Positions 17,183 through 25,666 of a stretch of DNA of 64,000 bases are shown here, piece by piece. Both the position numbers and the translations under genes were made by a program. The stretch's first letter is position 1. Every line of letters starts with the position of its first letter. This DNA is from Pseudooceanicola batsensis HTCC2597 (GTDB lineage Bacteria; Pseudomonadota; Alphaproteobacteria; Rhodobacterales; Rhodobacteraceae). Below the pieces are notes generated by a model, which ran no database searches, was not told the origin of the DNA, and saw only the letters and a program-made list of their open reading frames with translations. The stretch is from contig NZ_CH724131.1 of NCBI RefSeq assembly GCF_000152725.1, positions 1,537,856 to 1,601,855 of the forward strand, read 5' to 3'.

Positions 17183-18056
17183 ATGGCGACAGGAACCAAT
17201 ATCCGTACCTATTTCGAAGGACGATGGCATGACGGCGACGTGCCGGTCATGAAGGCGGCCGACCACGGCTCCTGGCTCGGCTCGACCGTGTTCGACGGCG
17301 CCCGGCTGGCCAACGGTCTCGTGCCCGACCTTCGCGCGCATTGCGCCCGCGTCAACCGCTCGGCCGAGGCGCTGAGCATCACGCCGACCGTCGCCACCGA
17401 CGACATGATCGACATCGTGCGCGAGGGGCTCTCCGCCTACGCGCCGGGGACGCCGGTCTATATCCGGCCGATGTACTGGGCGACCGACGGCGGCCCCCTC
17501 GGCGTCGATCCCCTGCCCGACGCGACGGGCTTCTGCATCAGCTTGGAAGAGATCCCCATGGCGCCCAGCGACGCCTCGACCACGCTGGGACGCACGCGGT
17601 TCCATCGCCCCGTCATGTCGGACGCGGTGGTCAATGCCAAGGCGGGGTGCCTCTATCCGAACAACGCCCGCATGATTTTCGAAGCGCGCCGGAACGGCTT
17701 CGGGAATGCGCTCGTGGCCGACGCGCTCGGCAACGTGGCCGAGGCGGCGACGGCCAATGTCTTCATGGTCCGCGACGGCGAGATCCTGACCCCCGTCCCC
17801 AACGGCACGTTCCTTGCCGGGATCACCCGCGCGCGGCACATCGCGAACCTGAGGGCCGAGGGTTACACCGTCACCGCGAGACCGTGCTGAGCTTCGACGA
17901 CTTCATCGGCGCGGACGAGGTCTTCCTCACCGGAAACATGCAGAAGTCACGCCCGTGACCGCCTTCTTCGAGGACCGCAATTACCAGATCGGCCCCGTCA
18001 CCCGCCAGGCCCGCGACCTCTACTGGGACTGGGCCGCGACGTCGGAACGTCTCTAG
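17183..18056 (+). pseudogene. branched-chain amino acid aminotransferase, disrupted by two frameshifts
   Basis: Class IV PLP aminotransferase of the BCAT-like type (transamination of Leu, Ile, Val). The frame is intact from MATGTNIRTYFEGRW to about codon 233, including VNAKAGCLYPNNAR, GNVAEAATANVFMV and NGTFLAGITRARHIANL. Near 17880 the frame shifts: similarity continues as ETVLSFDDFIGADEVFLTGNM in the next frame. At about 17948 a second shift is needed (AAG-TCACG, expected KVTPVTAFFEDR) to reach the stop at 18054-18056. The total of 874 bp is 2 nt short of a whole number of codons, consistent with two single-base losses. Unless these are sequencing errors, the product ends early, without the last 60 or so residues. 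Confidence 0.8.
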
Positions 18057-18769
18057 GCCTCGGGGTCGGAACTCACCCGTACCAGCCGCGTCAGGTCGCC
18101 GAGGCGTTCCCTCTGGCGACCGTCGTCCGAGAAATTCGCGGGCGATAGCCAGAATTCGAATGCCTCGCGCAGGGCGGCCCAGTCCTTGTCGATCACGGCG
18201 AACCATGCCGTGTCCCGGTTGCGTCCCTTCACCACCGCCGCCTGCCGGAAGACGCCCTCGTAGGAGAATCCAAGCCGCTGTGCCGCGCGTCGCGACGGGC
18301 GGTTGAGCGCGTCGCATTTCCATTCGTAGCGGCGATAACCGGCCTCGAAGGCCCATTCCATCATGAGGAACATCGCCTCGGTTGCCGCCGGGGTTCGCTG
18401 CAAGGCGGGCGACATCAGGATGAACCCGACCTCGATGGAGCCCGCCGCCGGCGTGACCCTCAGGAACGCCGCGAACCCCACGACCCGGTCCTCGGCCCTT
18501 GGCCGGATCGCCAGGAAGAGCGGATCAGTCCCTGCCTCGGTCCCCTGGACGAAACGATGGAACTGCGCCGCGCTGTTGAAGGGGCCGACGGACATGTAGT
18601 CCCAGAGCCAGTCCTCGCCTTCGATCTCGCGAAAGAGCAGAGCGGCGTGGCGGTCCGCCCGCAACGGCTCGAGGCGCACATGCCGCCCCTCGAGGAGCAG
18701 ATCGGCCGGCGGGGCCGGTGGGGCTCTCCATCCGGGAATCAGCGGGCCGACGGGGCGGTCTTCGGTCAT
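18053..18769 (-). CDS. GNAT family N-acetyltransferase (RimJ/RimL-like)
   Basis: 238 residues. The segment LLEGRHVRLEPLRADRHAALLF at 26-46, VGFAAFLRV, and SIEVGFILMSPALQRTPAATEAMFLMMEWAFEAGYRRYEWKCDALNRPSRRAAQRLGFSYEG form a complete GNAT core with the acetyl-CoA-binding motif A in a variant form (LQRTPAATEA). This subtype is common as a lone gene; substrates are unknown. The stop overlaps the stop region of the convergent aminotransferase pseudogene by 4 bp. Confidence 0.85.
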   Translation of the reverse strand: MTEDRPVGPLIPGWRAPPAPPADLLLEGRHVRLEPLRADRHAALLFREIEGEDWLWDYMSVGPFNSAAQFHRFVQGTEAGTDPLFLAIRPRAEDRVVGFAAFLRVTPAAGSIEVGFILMSPALQRTPAATEAMFLMMEWAFEAGYRRYEWKCDALNRPSRRAAQRLGFSYEGVFRQAAVVKGRNRDTAWFAVIDKDWAALREAFEFWLSPANFSDDGRQRERLGDLTRLVRVSSDPEA

Positions 18770-18912
18770 CGGACATCCTGCGGGTCGGTATCCCGGGCGA
18801 GATTAGGCAGAGCGTACCCGATTGCCAAGCCGCCCCCGCCCCGCCGGACACCCGACGATGAAAGAACCGACGGTCGGCCGAGCCCGCCGCTGTCGCTGCG
18901 ACACCCCGGCGC

Positions 18913-18938
18913 GGAACCGCCGTACCCGCAGCGACGTT
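18913..18938 (+). promoter_or_regulatory. candidate EcfG (general stress response) promoter
   Basis: GGAAC at 18913-18917 and CGTT at 18935-18938 with a 17 bp spacer match the alphaproteobacterial EcfG consensus (GGAAC-N16/17-CGTT). It lies 33 bp upstream of the hemerythrin-protein ATG, allowing a short leader with an AGGAG ribosome-binding site. Nine fixed positions make a chance match in the right place unlikely but possible. Confidence 0.5.
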
Positions 18939-18971
18939 CCGTCAGCAACCCAACTCGGACAGGAGAGCCAC

Positions 18972-19448
18972 ATGCCATCCATCTACGACGCGATCCGCAA
19001 GGATCACGACCGCCACCGCGAACTGCTGAACACCATTGCCGAAACCGAAGGCGACACGACCGAGCGTCGCAAGGCATGGGACGAGTTCTACGAAGAGGTC
19101 AAGAGCCACTCGGCGGCGGAGGAAGAGACCTTCTATGCCAAGATCATGACCAAGACATGGGGTCAGGACGCGGCGCGCCACTCGGTCCAGGAGCATGCCG
19201 AAATGGACGAGATCCTCGAGGAACTGCGCGACATGGACATGTCGTCCTCGGGCTGGCTCACTCGCTTCAAGACCCTGAAGCACGATTACGAACACCACAT
19301 GGACGAGGAAGAGGACGAGGTCTTCGAGCGTGCGAAACAGGTGATCGGCGCCGAGGAGAACGACAGCTACGGCAAGAAATTCCTCGACCGGAAATCGCAG
19401 GAGCGCGACCTGATCGAAAAGAAGCGCGCGGACGCGCTGGAGGACTGA
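18972..19448 (+). CDS. hemerythrin (HHE) domain-containing protein
   Basis: 158 residues, all helical. Histidine and acid residues fit a hemerythrin-like di-iron site: KDHDRHRELL near 11-20, SHSAAEEETFYAKI, SVQEHAEMDEIL and LKHDYEHHMDEEEDEVF. Such HHE proteins bind O2, NO or peroxide, or buffer iron, and in several alphaproteobacteria are stress-induced. The ATG follows AGGAGAGCCAC, a good ribosome-binding site. A long upstream frame is not needed. The EcfG-like promoter 33 bp upstream suggests general stress control. Confidence 0.88.
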   Translation: MPSIYDAIRKDHDRHRELLNTIAETEGDTTERRKAWDEFYEEVKSHSAAEEETFYAKIMTKTWGQDAARHSVQEHAEMDEILEELRDMDMSSSGWLTRFKTLKHDYEHHMDEEEDEVFERAKQVIGAEENDSYGKKFLDRKSQERDLIEKKRADALED

Positions 19449-19466
19449 CCGGCGCCGCTGTGCGGT

Positions 19467-20042
19467 TCAGCCCCGCCGGCGGGCCATCACCGCGGCCCGC
19501 CGTTCCCACGCGTAGCGCCGGTCCTCGGGGACGCGCGACCAGAAAAGCTCTCCCCCGTTGCGCCAGGGGTCGAGAACGATCCCCGACTCCATCGGGCCGC
19601 CGCGCGCCGAGATGACGACCGTACTGTGATCGATCCGGATCCGGCCGGCATTGGCGATCGCCCTGTGCAGGTCGAGCGTGCGGAATCCCTCGGTCGCGAG
19701 GCGCGTCTCCATGTCTTCGGCCCAGTGCCAGCACAGGCCGCGCGGCCGCAGCCCCATGTTCACCTTGGTGTTGTGGATGAGCGGCGGGTCGGTCACGCCA
19801 TAGGCCGCGCGCAGCGCGAGCGGATAGGTAATGGCGATATCCGCCGCCCGCGCCGCCTCTTCCGGGTCCACACCCGGACCGAGGGCCGCGATTGCCGACG
19901 ACAGCGCGCCGATCTCGGACCGGGTCGAGGTCGCGGCTGTTCTGGGTGCCGGCGCGGCGCCGCAGCCAGCCGCGGCGAAGGGCAGCAGCAACAGGAAATG
20001 GCGCCGGGTCAGCCCCGGCCTGTCGGGAGCGCGGTGATCCAT
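19467..20042 (-). CDS. lipoprotein with Tat-like signal, unknown function
   Basis: 191 residues from the ATG at 20042. The N-terminus has twin arginines (LTRRHFLLLLPF) and a lipobox AAGC about 25 residues in, so a Tat-exported lipoprotein is likely. The mature domain contains KVNMGLRPRGLCWHWAEDMETRL and HRAIANAGRIRIDHSTVVISARGGPMESGIVLDPWRNGGELFW, which look like a conserved small domain found in related bacteria, but I cannot give it a function. Convergent with the hemerythrin gene (18 bp gap) and divergent from the methyltransferase. Confidence 0.75.
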   Translation of the reverse strand: MDHRAPDRPGLTRRHFLLLLPFAAAGCGAAPAPRTAATSTRSEIGALSSAIAALGPGVDPEEAARAADIAITYPLALRAAYGVTDPPLIHNTKVNMGLRPRGLCWHWAEDMETRLATEGFRTLDLHRAIANAGRIRIDHSTVVISARGGPMESGIVLDPWRNGGELFWSRVPEDRRYAWERRAAVMARRRG

Positions 20043-20087
20043 GCGGCAAGACTTTGCCCGCCCCGTCGGCGGGGTCAACCTTAACCC

Positions 20088-20116
20088 TTGAGCAAGACCT
20101 CATGTTCTACTAATGT
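20088..20116 (+). promoter_or_regulatory. sigma70-type promoter of the methyltransferase gene
   Basis: TTGAGC at 20088-20093 and TAATGT at 20111-20116 with a 17 bp spacer, located 33 bp upstream of the chosen ATG. The region is clearly AT-richer than its flanks. The LexA box at 20104-20118 covers the -10 element. Confidence 0.55.
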
Positions 20117-20118
20117 TC
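20104..20118 (+). promoter_or_regulatory. LexA (SOS) box of alphaproteobacterial type
   Basis: GTTC at 20104-20107, seven bases, GTTC at 20115-20118: an exact GTTC-N7-GTTC direct repeat, the known LexA operator of Rhodobacter and related alphaproteobacteria. It overlaps the predicted -10 element of the methyltransferase promoter, which is where a repressor would block transcription. Roughly two such matches are expected by chance in a window of this size, so position is the main argument. Confidence 0.5.
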
Positions 20119-20148
20119 TAGGTGACCCTCGTTCGGGAAACATGCAAT

Positions 20149-20790
20149 ATGTTGGACATGAGCAGCTCTCCCTCTCTAGATTTGGCGCAGTTCCTGAACG
20201 GCGACCGCTTTGCCACCGTGATGGCGGATCCCCCCTGGCGATTCACCAACCGCACCGGCAAGGTCGCGCCCGAGCACAAGCGCCTGTCGCGCTATCCTAC
20301 GATGACGCTGGACGATATCTGCGCCCTGCCCGTGGCCGATTACCTCGAGGATCGGGCCCATTGCTACCTCTGGGTGCCGAATGCGCTGCTGCCCGAAGGG
20401 CTCCAGGTGCTGCAGTCCTGGGGATTCGAGTACAAGTCGAACATCATCTGGCACAAGATCCGCAAGGACGGCGGGTCGGACGGGCGCGGTGTCGGCTTCT
20501 ACTTCCGCAACGTGACCGAGATCCTGCTCTTCGGCACCCGCGGCAAGAATGCTCGGACGCTGGATGCCGGCCGGCGCCAGGTCAACATGCTCCAGACCCG
20601 CAAGCGCGAACATTCCCGCAAGCCGGACGAACAGTACCAACTGATCGAGGATTGCTCGTGGGGCCCCTACCTGGAACTCTTCGGCCGTGGCATCCGAGAT
20701 GGCTGGACCGTCTGGGGCAATCAGGCCGACGCGGATTACAAGCCCGGCTGGAAAACCTACGCCTACAACTCCTCGGTCGCGGCCGAGTGA
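20149..20790 (+). CDS. MT-A70 family adenine-N6 DNA methyltransferase (type II modification enzyme)
   Basis: 213 residues from the ATG at 20149 (a GTG at 20122 and an ATG at 20158 are alternatives). The catalytic DPPW is at 27-30 in VMADPPWRF, typical of beta-class N6-adenine methyltransferases of the MT-A70 type. SAM-binding and target segments follow: LWVPNALLPEGLQVLQSWGFEYKSNIIWHKIRKDGG and EILLFGTRGKNARTL, then EQYQLIEDCSWGPYLELFGR. It converges with the BglII/BstYI-like endonuclease 52 bp away, so it most likely protects that enzyme's site. LexA box in its promoter. Confidence 0.85.
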   Translation: MLDMSSSPSLDLAQFLNGDRFATVMADPPWRFTNRTGKVAPEHKRLSRYPTMTLDDICALPVADYLEDRAHCYLWVPNALLPEGLQVLQSWGFEYKSNIIWHKIRKDGGSDGRGVGFYFRNVTEILLFGTRGKNARTLDAGRRQVNMLQTRKREHSRKPDEQYQLIEDCSWGPYLELFGRGIRDGWTVWGNQADADYKPGWKTYAYNSSVAAE

Positions 20791-20842
20791 TCGGGGCGCT
20801 GCCCCGGACCCCGGAGTATTTCACGCAAGATGAAGCAGCGGG

Positions 20843-21616
20843 TTACGCGTCGAACAGGCCGCGGTCGCGGGGTGCGACCGGGGTGGAATCCGTCAGGATT
20901 CCCATCGGCAGGCCGATCAGCACCAGGGGACAGGGATTGCCGACGCCGCGGCGGATGCGGTCCTCGAGCTTGGCCCAATGCGTGGTCGAGGGGCCGAACT
21001 TGTCGGCGGTGAAGGCATTGGCGAAGGCCTCGTGAAAGGGCGTGCCGCGCGCGACCTGCGCCGCGACCCGTGACTTCTGCCGCGCGGTCCGGTCGCCGAT
21101 CCCCAGACGGTCGAGATCGGCCTCGGAGGACAGCGCGTTCTGGAACAGCCAATCGGTGATCCTGTCGCGCACCTGGTCCTGGAACGAGGCGCCGCGCGTG
21201 ACGATGATACCGACCGAAATCGCCGAAAGCGCATGTAATCGCTGAAAGTTTTCCAGATCCCGGTCGAAGAACGGATCCTTGTTGTTCCACTCGACCTCGA
21301 GGGCGAGCGCCCCGGGCGCGGCGAACCGCACGTGGTCGACCTCGTGGCTGATCCCCTCGCGTTCCGTGCCGTCGACGATCGTCTGGACGTGGAACCGATG
21401 CTTGCGCCAGCCCGCATCGTGCAGCGCGTGCCGCAGCCGCTGGGTCTGCCCGCTCTCGCCGCCGCCCCCGCCGATCAGCTCGGCCATCGAGACGCGGAAG
21501 TCGGCCAGCGCCGCGGCCAGGGCGGCGGCCTCGCCGGCAAAATCATGCCTCAGGATCGCCGCCGCGTGGTTGGTGGTGGCGAGGTCGAACCCCTGATCGG
21601 TGAGCGTGCTGAACAT
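20843..21616 (-). CDS. BglII/BstYI-like type II restriction endonuclease
   Basis: 257 residues from the ATG at 21616, which has a very strong ribosome-binding site (GGAGGGGAAAGGA). The segment HEVDHVRFAAPGALALEVEW, then NNKDPFFDRDLENFQRLHAL, fits the BglII/BstYI family: D94, E107 and E109 would form the PD-(D/E)XK-type active site of this group. Paired convergently with the adenine methyltransferase. By family, a GATC-centred site such as RGATCY or AGATCT is a guess only. No control (C) protein gene is visible. A weaker promoter than the methyltransferase is expected but not identifiable. Confidence 0.75.
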   Translation of the reverse strand: MFSTLTDQGFDLATTNHAAAILRHDFAGEAAALAAALADFRVSMAELIGGGGGESGQTQRLRHALHDAGWRKHRFHVQTIVDGTEREGISHEVDHVRFAAPGALALEVEWNNKDPFFDRDLENFQRLHALSAISVGIIVTRGASFQDQVRDRITDWLFQNALSSEADLDRLGIGDRTARQKSRVAAQVARGTPFHEAFANAFTADKFGPSTTHWAKLEDRIRRGVGNPCPLVLIGLPMGILTDSTPVAPRDRGLFDA

Positions 21617-21788
21617 CTGCGTCCTTTCCCCTCCAGATTGCCGGGACCTCACCGGAACGCAAGGGGGCGTGACCGGCGAAAACCCGCGCAATCAGGGGCT
21701 TGTGGGTTGTTTTTCGCGGCGGGATGCGAAAAGTGCAAGGCGGGCTCGCTGAAAAGCGAGGTCGGGGAACGGGACATCCGAGGGAACA

Positions 21789-22340
21789 ATGCGCGCAAAA
21801 GACGCCATTCCGGGCATGCGCGGCCGTCTGGCCGCAATTTCACTTCTTCTTCTGGGCGCCGCCTGTGCGCATTCGCCCCAGCAGGCCGCCGACAAGGCCG
21901 TCCTGGATCTCGAGTTGCGGCAGATGGCCATTCACGAGGCCCAGGCCAAGCGCGCCCGCGGCGTCCGGGTCTGGTGCGTGCCCTTCGCCCGCATGGCCAG
22001 CGGCGTCGAGATCCGCGGCAATGCCAACACCTGGTGGGGCAAGGCGGCGGGGGTCTTCGAGCGATCCCGGGCGCCCCAAGTCGGTTCGGTCATGGCCTTC
22101 GCCGCGACGGGCGGCATGCCGATGGGCCATGTCGCGGTGGTGTCCGAGATCGTGGACGACCGCACCATCCGCATCGACCACGCCAACTGGCACCGCAACC
22201 AGGTGTCGCTGGGAATGGGCGTCATCGACGTGTCGGACAACAACGACTGGAGCCGCGTGCGGGTCGAGACCTATCCCGGCGCCTACGGCAAGGTCTATCC
22301 GATCAACGGGTTCATCCTGCCGGAGGCCCCGGACGCGTGA
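21789..22340 (+). CDS. CHAP-domain lipoprotein, putative peptidoglycan amidase
   Basis: 183 residues. The lipobox is LGAAC (Cys26). The CHAP (NlpC/P60-like) core has catalytic Cys63 in VWCVPFARMASG, His114 in MGHVAVVSEI and the IDHANWH segment (His131, Asn133) expected to complete the site. CHAP enzymes cut peptide bonds in peptidoglycan; a periplasmic or outer-membrane location follows from the lipobox. The gene is monocistronic: restriction enzyme upstream on the other strand, terminator downstream. Confidence 0.85.
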   Translation: MRAKDAIPGMRGRLAAISLLLLGAACAHSPQQAADKAVLDLELRQMAIHEAQAKRARGVRVWCVPFARMASGVEIRGNANTWWGKAAGVFERSRAPQVGSVMAFAATGGMPMGHVAVVSEIVDDRTIRIDHANWHRNQVSLGMGVIDVSDNNDWSRVRVETYPGAYGKVYPINGFILPEAPDA

Positions 22341-22363
22341 TCCGGACCCCCGGTAAGGGATCG

Positions 22364-22390
22364 AAGGCGGGGCAGGACCCCGCCTTTCTC
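22364..22390 (+). terminator. terminator between the CHAP gene and convergent aspS
   Basis: A perfect 9 bp stem, AAGGCGGGG (22364-22372) with CCCCGCCTT (22378-22386), loop CAGGA, then TCTCATT. The T-rich side serves the plus-strand CHAP transcript. Confidence 0.7.
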
Positions 22391-24299
22391 ATTCCTGGGG
22401 GATGACCCGCAGCGACAGTTCCATCAGCTGGTCCGAGCCGGGTTCAGAGGGCGCGCCCATCATCAGGTCCTCGGCCCGCTGGTTCATCGGGAAGAGCATG
22501 ACGTCGCGCAGGTTGTCCTCGTCCGCCAGAAGCATGACGATCCGGTCCACCCCGGCCGCGCAGCCGCCATGCGGGGGCGCGCCGTACTGGAACGCGTTGA
22601 CCATCCCGCCGAACCGCTTGCGCACCTCGTCCTCGCCATAGCCGGCCAGGTCGAACGCCTTGAACATGATCTCGGGCTTGTGGTTCCGGATCGCGCCCGA
22701 GATGATCTCGTAGCCGTTGCAGGCCAGGTCGTACTGATAGCCCAGCACCTCGAGCGGATCGCCCGACAGCGCGTCGAGCCCGCCCTGCGGCATCGAAAAG
22801 GGATTGTGGCTGAAATCCACCGCCCCGGTTTCCTCGTCGGCCTCGTACATCGGGAAATCGACGATCCAGGCAAAGGCGAAGCGCTCGGTATCCGTCAGGC
22901 CCAGTTCATCGCCGATGACGGTGCGCGCCCGGCCCGCCACCGCCTCGAAGCTCTTGGGCTTGCCGCCGAGGAAGAAGGCCGCGTCGCCCACGCCCAGGCC
23001 AAGCTGCTGGCGGATCGCCTCGGTCCGCTCGGGGCCGATGTTCTTGGCGAGGGGGCCGGCGGCTTCCATGTGCGATCCATCTTCCTGCGACGGCATGCCC
23101 TCAACGGAATAACGCTTGTAACCGCTGCCATACTCCGCCACCAACTCTTGCTCGCGAGCTTGGAACAAAGGGTGCTCGGGGTTATTCTTTGCCTCGGACG
23201 GAAGCTCAGTCCGGCGCCAGAAAATATATCCCATCCCCGGCAGCCCTTCCTTCTGGGCAAAGGCGTTCATCCGGTCGCAGAACTTGCGCGAGCCGCCCTT
23301 GGGCGCGGGGATGGCGCGGATCTCGGTTCCCTCCTGCTCGAGCAGTTTGGCGAAGATCGCGAAGCCCGAGCCGCGGAAATGCTCGGAGACGACCTGCATC
23401 TCGATCGGATTGCGCAGGTCGGGCTTGTCGGTGCCGTATTTCAGCGCGGCATCGGCATAGGTGATCTGCGGCCACTCGGCAGGCGCGTCGACCTTGCGGC
23501 CGCCGCCGAACTCCTCGAACACGCCACCGATGACCGGCGCGATCGTGTCGAAGACGTCCTGCTGCGTGACAAAGGACATTTCCATGTCGAGCTGGTAGAA
23601 ATCCGTGGGCGAGCGGTCGGCGCGCGGGTCCTCGTCGCGGAAACAGGGCGCGATCTGGAAATACTTGTCGAAGCCCGAGACCATCAGCAGCTGCTTGAAC
23701 TGCTGCGGCGCCTGCGGCAGCGCATAGAACTTGCCGGGATGCAGCCGCGACGGCACCAGGAAATCGCGCGCGCCCTCGGGCGAAGAGGCCGTGATGATCG
23801 GCGTCTGGTATTCCCGGAACCCCTTGTCCCACATGCGTTTGCGCATCGACGCAACGACATCCGAGCGCAGGGTCATGTTCTGCTGCATCACCTCGCGACG
23901 CAGGTCGAGATAGCGATAGCGCAGGCGGGTTTCCTCGGGATATTCCTGGTCGCCGAAGACGATCAGCGGCAGTTCCTTCGCCGCGCCCAGCACTTCCATG
24001 TCGCGGATGAAGACCTCGATCTCGCCGGTCGTGATCTTGGGGTTCACGAGGCTCTCGTCCCGCGCCTTCACCTCGCCGTCGATCCGGATGCACCATTCCG
24101 AGCGCACCTTCTCGACCTCGGAGAACACCGGGCTGTCGGGGTCGCAGAGCACCTGCGTCACGCCATAGTGGTCGCGCAGGTCGATGAAGAGCACGCCGCC
24201 GTGATCCCGGATCCGGTGCACCCATCCCGAAAGGCGGACCGTCTGTCCGACGTTGACAGCTGTCAACTCTGCGCAGGTGTGGCTGCGATAGGCGTGCAT
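22389..24299 (-). CDS. aspS: aspartate--tRNA(Asp/Asn) ligase with an unusual 48-residue insertion
   Basis: 636-residue class II synthetase; the start is the ATG at 24299 giving [18 protein letters not shown]. The anticodon-binding OB fold comes first ([25 protein letters not shown]), then motif 2 ([24 protein letters not shown], in two parts), the bacterial GAD domain, and motif 3 ([22 protein letters not shown]). Rhodobacteraceae AspRS is usually close to 590 residues. The extra length is a block at residues 363-410, inside the GAD domain between GYIFWR and [11 protein letters not shown], encoded at 23070-23213. In that block 16 of 48 codons end in A or T, unlike the rest of the gene. Frame is intact. 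Confidence 0.96.
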   Translation of the reverse strand: MHAYRSHTCAELTAVNVGQTVRLSGWVHRIRDHGGVLFIDLRDHYGVTQVLCDPDSPVFSEVEKVRSEWCIRIDGEVKARDESLVNPKITTGEIEVFIRDMEVLGAAKELPLIVFGDQEYPEETRLRYRYLDLRREVMQQNMTLRSDVVASMRKRMWDKGFREYQTPIITASSPEGARDFLVPSRLHPGKFYALPQAPQQFKQLLMVSGFDKYFQIAPCFRDEDPRADRSPTDFYQLDMEMSFVTQQDVFDTIAPVIGGVFEEFGGGRKVDAPAEWPQITYADAALKYGTDKPDLRNPIEMQVVSEHFRGSGFAIFAKLLEQEGTEIRAIPAPKGGSRKFCDRMNAFAQKEGLPGMGYIFWRRTELPSEAKNNPEHPLFQAREQELVAEYGSGYKRYSVEGMPSQEDGSHMEAAGPLAKNIGPERTEAIRQQLGLGVGDAAFFLGGKPKSFEAVAGRARTVIGDELGLTDTERFAFAWIVDFPMYEADEETGAVDFSHNPFSMPQGGLDALSGDPLEVLGYQYDLACNGYEIISGAIRNHKPEIMFKAFDLAGYGEDEVRKRFGGMVNAFQYGAPPHGGCAAGVDRIVMLLADEDNLRDVMLFPMNQRAEDLMMGAPSEPGSDQLMELSLRVIPQE

Positions 24300-24416
24300 G
24301 GTGCGTTCCCTCTGGTCTCTGGCCGCTTGTCCGGCAGGGGTCGATACACATGCTCGGGCCGCGGAAGTCAAGCGGCGCGGGCGGGGCTGGTTGCCCCTGC
24401 CCCGGGTTTCGCGGGG

Positions 24417-25556
24417 TCAGGCCGAAAGAAGCGCCGCCGCGGCCTGCGCATCGGCATGGGCGATGCGCCCGCCCGCGATGGTCAGCCCCGGCCGTCCGGT
24501 CGCCGGGTTCACCGCCACGATGTCGGCCCGCCGGCCCGGCGCAAGCACGCCGCGATCGGCCAGCCCCAGCAGCCCGGCCGGGCCCGAGGAGACCAGGGCC
24601 CAGGCCCGGTCCTGTCCCAGATCGGCCGAAAGGATGTCCGCCGCCTGGACCGGGGCGGGATAGTGGTAATCCGAGGCGATGGCGGTGCAGAGCCCCTCGC
24701 GGATCAGGTCCGCCGCGGCGACCTTGCCCGCATGCGAACGGCCGCGCACGACGTTCGGCGCCCCCAGAACGACCGGATCGCCATGCGTGACGGCCTCGAG
24801 AGCGGCCTCCTGCGTTTCGGGAAATTCCGATACCGTCAGCCCCAGGTCCCGCGCCGCGCGCCGGGCGGTGGCATCGGCGTCGTCATGGCTCCCCACCAGC
24901 ACGCCCCGGGCCGCGAGCCGCGCGGCAAGGGCCGAAACCGCCCCCGGAACCTCGGCCCCGCGGTCGTACAGCTTCTGCAGCAGCGCGAGGTGCGCCTCGG
25001 GGCTGCGGCCGGACTTGAGCGCCTGTCCGGTGAGGCGCGGCGGCCGGCGCCCCTTGTCCAGCGCGTCATGCGGCAGATGGTCGTTGAAGACGACATACCG
25101 GATGTCGTGCCGGACGATCAGCGCCTCGACCTCGTCGAACCGGTCGATCAGGTGCGTCTCGACCCGCAGCTGCGCCCGCATGTCCGTCACGAGGTGGGGC
25201 CGCACGGTATCGAGCGCCTCGAGCATGTCGCGGGCGAAGTCGGGGCTGCGCATCCCGCCTTCCCAACTGAAGAACTGCGCCAGCACCGCCGTGGTGATCC
25301 CGTTCGCCGCCAGCTCGGCGTCCAGCGCCATGAGCCCCGCCGGCAGATCGCGCAGCGCGCCGCGCCGCGGGGCGAGATGCCGTTCGAACCCGTCGCCATG
25401 CACATCCACGATGCCGGCGCGGATCTCCCACCCCGGCAGGTGGACGGCCTTGCCTGCCCGCCCCTCGGCGATCCGCCCCTCCGCGACCGAGAGGGGCGCC
25501 CCGGAGAGGCCCTCGGGCCCGAGGACGAGCCCGCCGGTGATGTGAAAGGGGATCAT
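24417..25556 (-). CDS. phnM: alpha-D-ribose 1-methylphosphonate 5-triphosphate diphosphatase
   Basis: 379-residue amidohydrolase-fold enzyme of the C-P lyase pathway for phosphonate use. PhnM marks: the metal site GIVDVHGDGFERHLAPR, NGITTAVLAQFFSWEGG, the VFNDHLPH segment, LVGSHDDAD, and the C-terminal IASDYHYPAPVQAA. Length is normal. No other phn gene is in the window, so it stands alone; standalone PhnM copies exist alongside a remote phn operon. It is transcribed in the same direction as aspS with a 117 bp gap. Confidence 0.88.
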   Translation of the reverse strand: MIPFHITGGLVLGPEGLSGAPLSVAEGRIAEGRAGKAVHLPGWEIRAGIVDVHGDGFERHLAPRRGALRDLPAGLMALDAELAANGITTAVLAQFFSWEGGMRSPDFARDMLEALDTVRPHLVTDMRAQLRVETHLIDRFDEVEALIVRHDIRYVVFNDHLPHDALDKGRRPPRLTGQALKSGRSPEAHLALLQKLYDRGAEVPGAVSALAARLAARGVLVGSHDDADATARRAARDLGLTVSEFPETQEAALEAVTHGDPVVLGAPNVVRGRSHAGKVAAADLIREGLCTAIASDYHYPAPVQAADILSADLGQDRAWALVSSGPAGLLGLADRGVLAPGRRADIVAVNPATGRPGLTIAGGRIAHADAQAAAALLSA

Positions 25557-25666
25557 CGGGCCTCACCGGCGGAGAGGATGGGAAAGAGCCTGTGCATATC
25601 GCCGGAATAGTGCCTCGGCCGCTTCTGCAAAAGACCCGTTCTGCCCCGAGCGGGGCGGGCGGGCCG

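Noticed and set aside
20081-20088. TTAACCCT resembling a CtrA half-site before the methyltransferase
   Set aside because: Mismatch at the seventh base (C for A) of TTAACCAT; the LexA box explains the region better.
20149-21616. Recognition site of the restriction pair from site avoidance in the window
   Set aside because: AGATCT and GGATCC occur several times in the window; with methylation protecting them no avoidance is expected, so nothing can be concluded.
22569-25610. Very long plus-strand open frame (over 1000 codons) opposite aspS and phnM
   Set aside because: Antisense shadow of high-GC genes; composition and Arg/His/Leu-rich translation are typical of reverse-strand frames.
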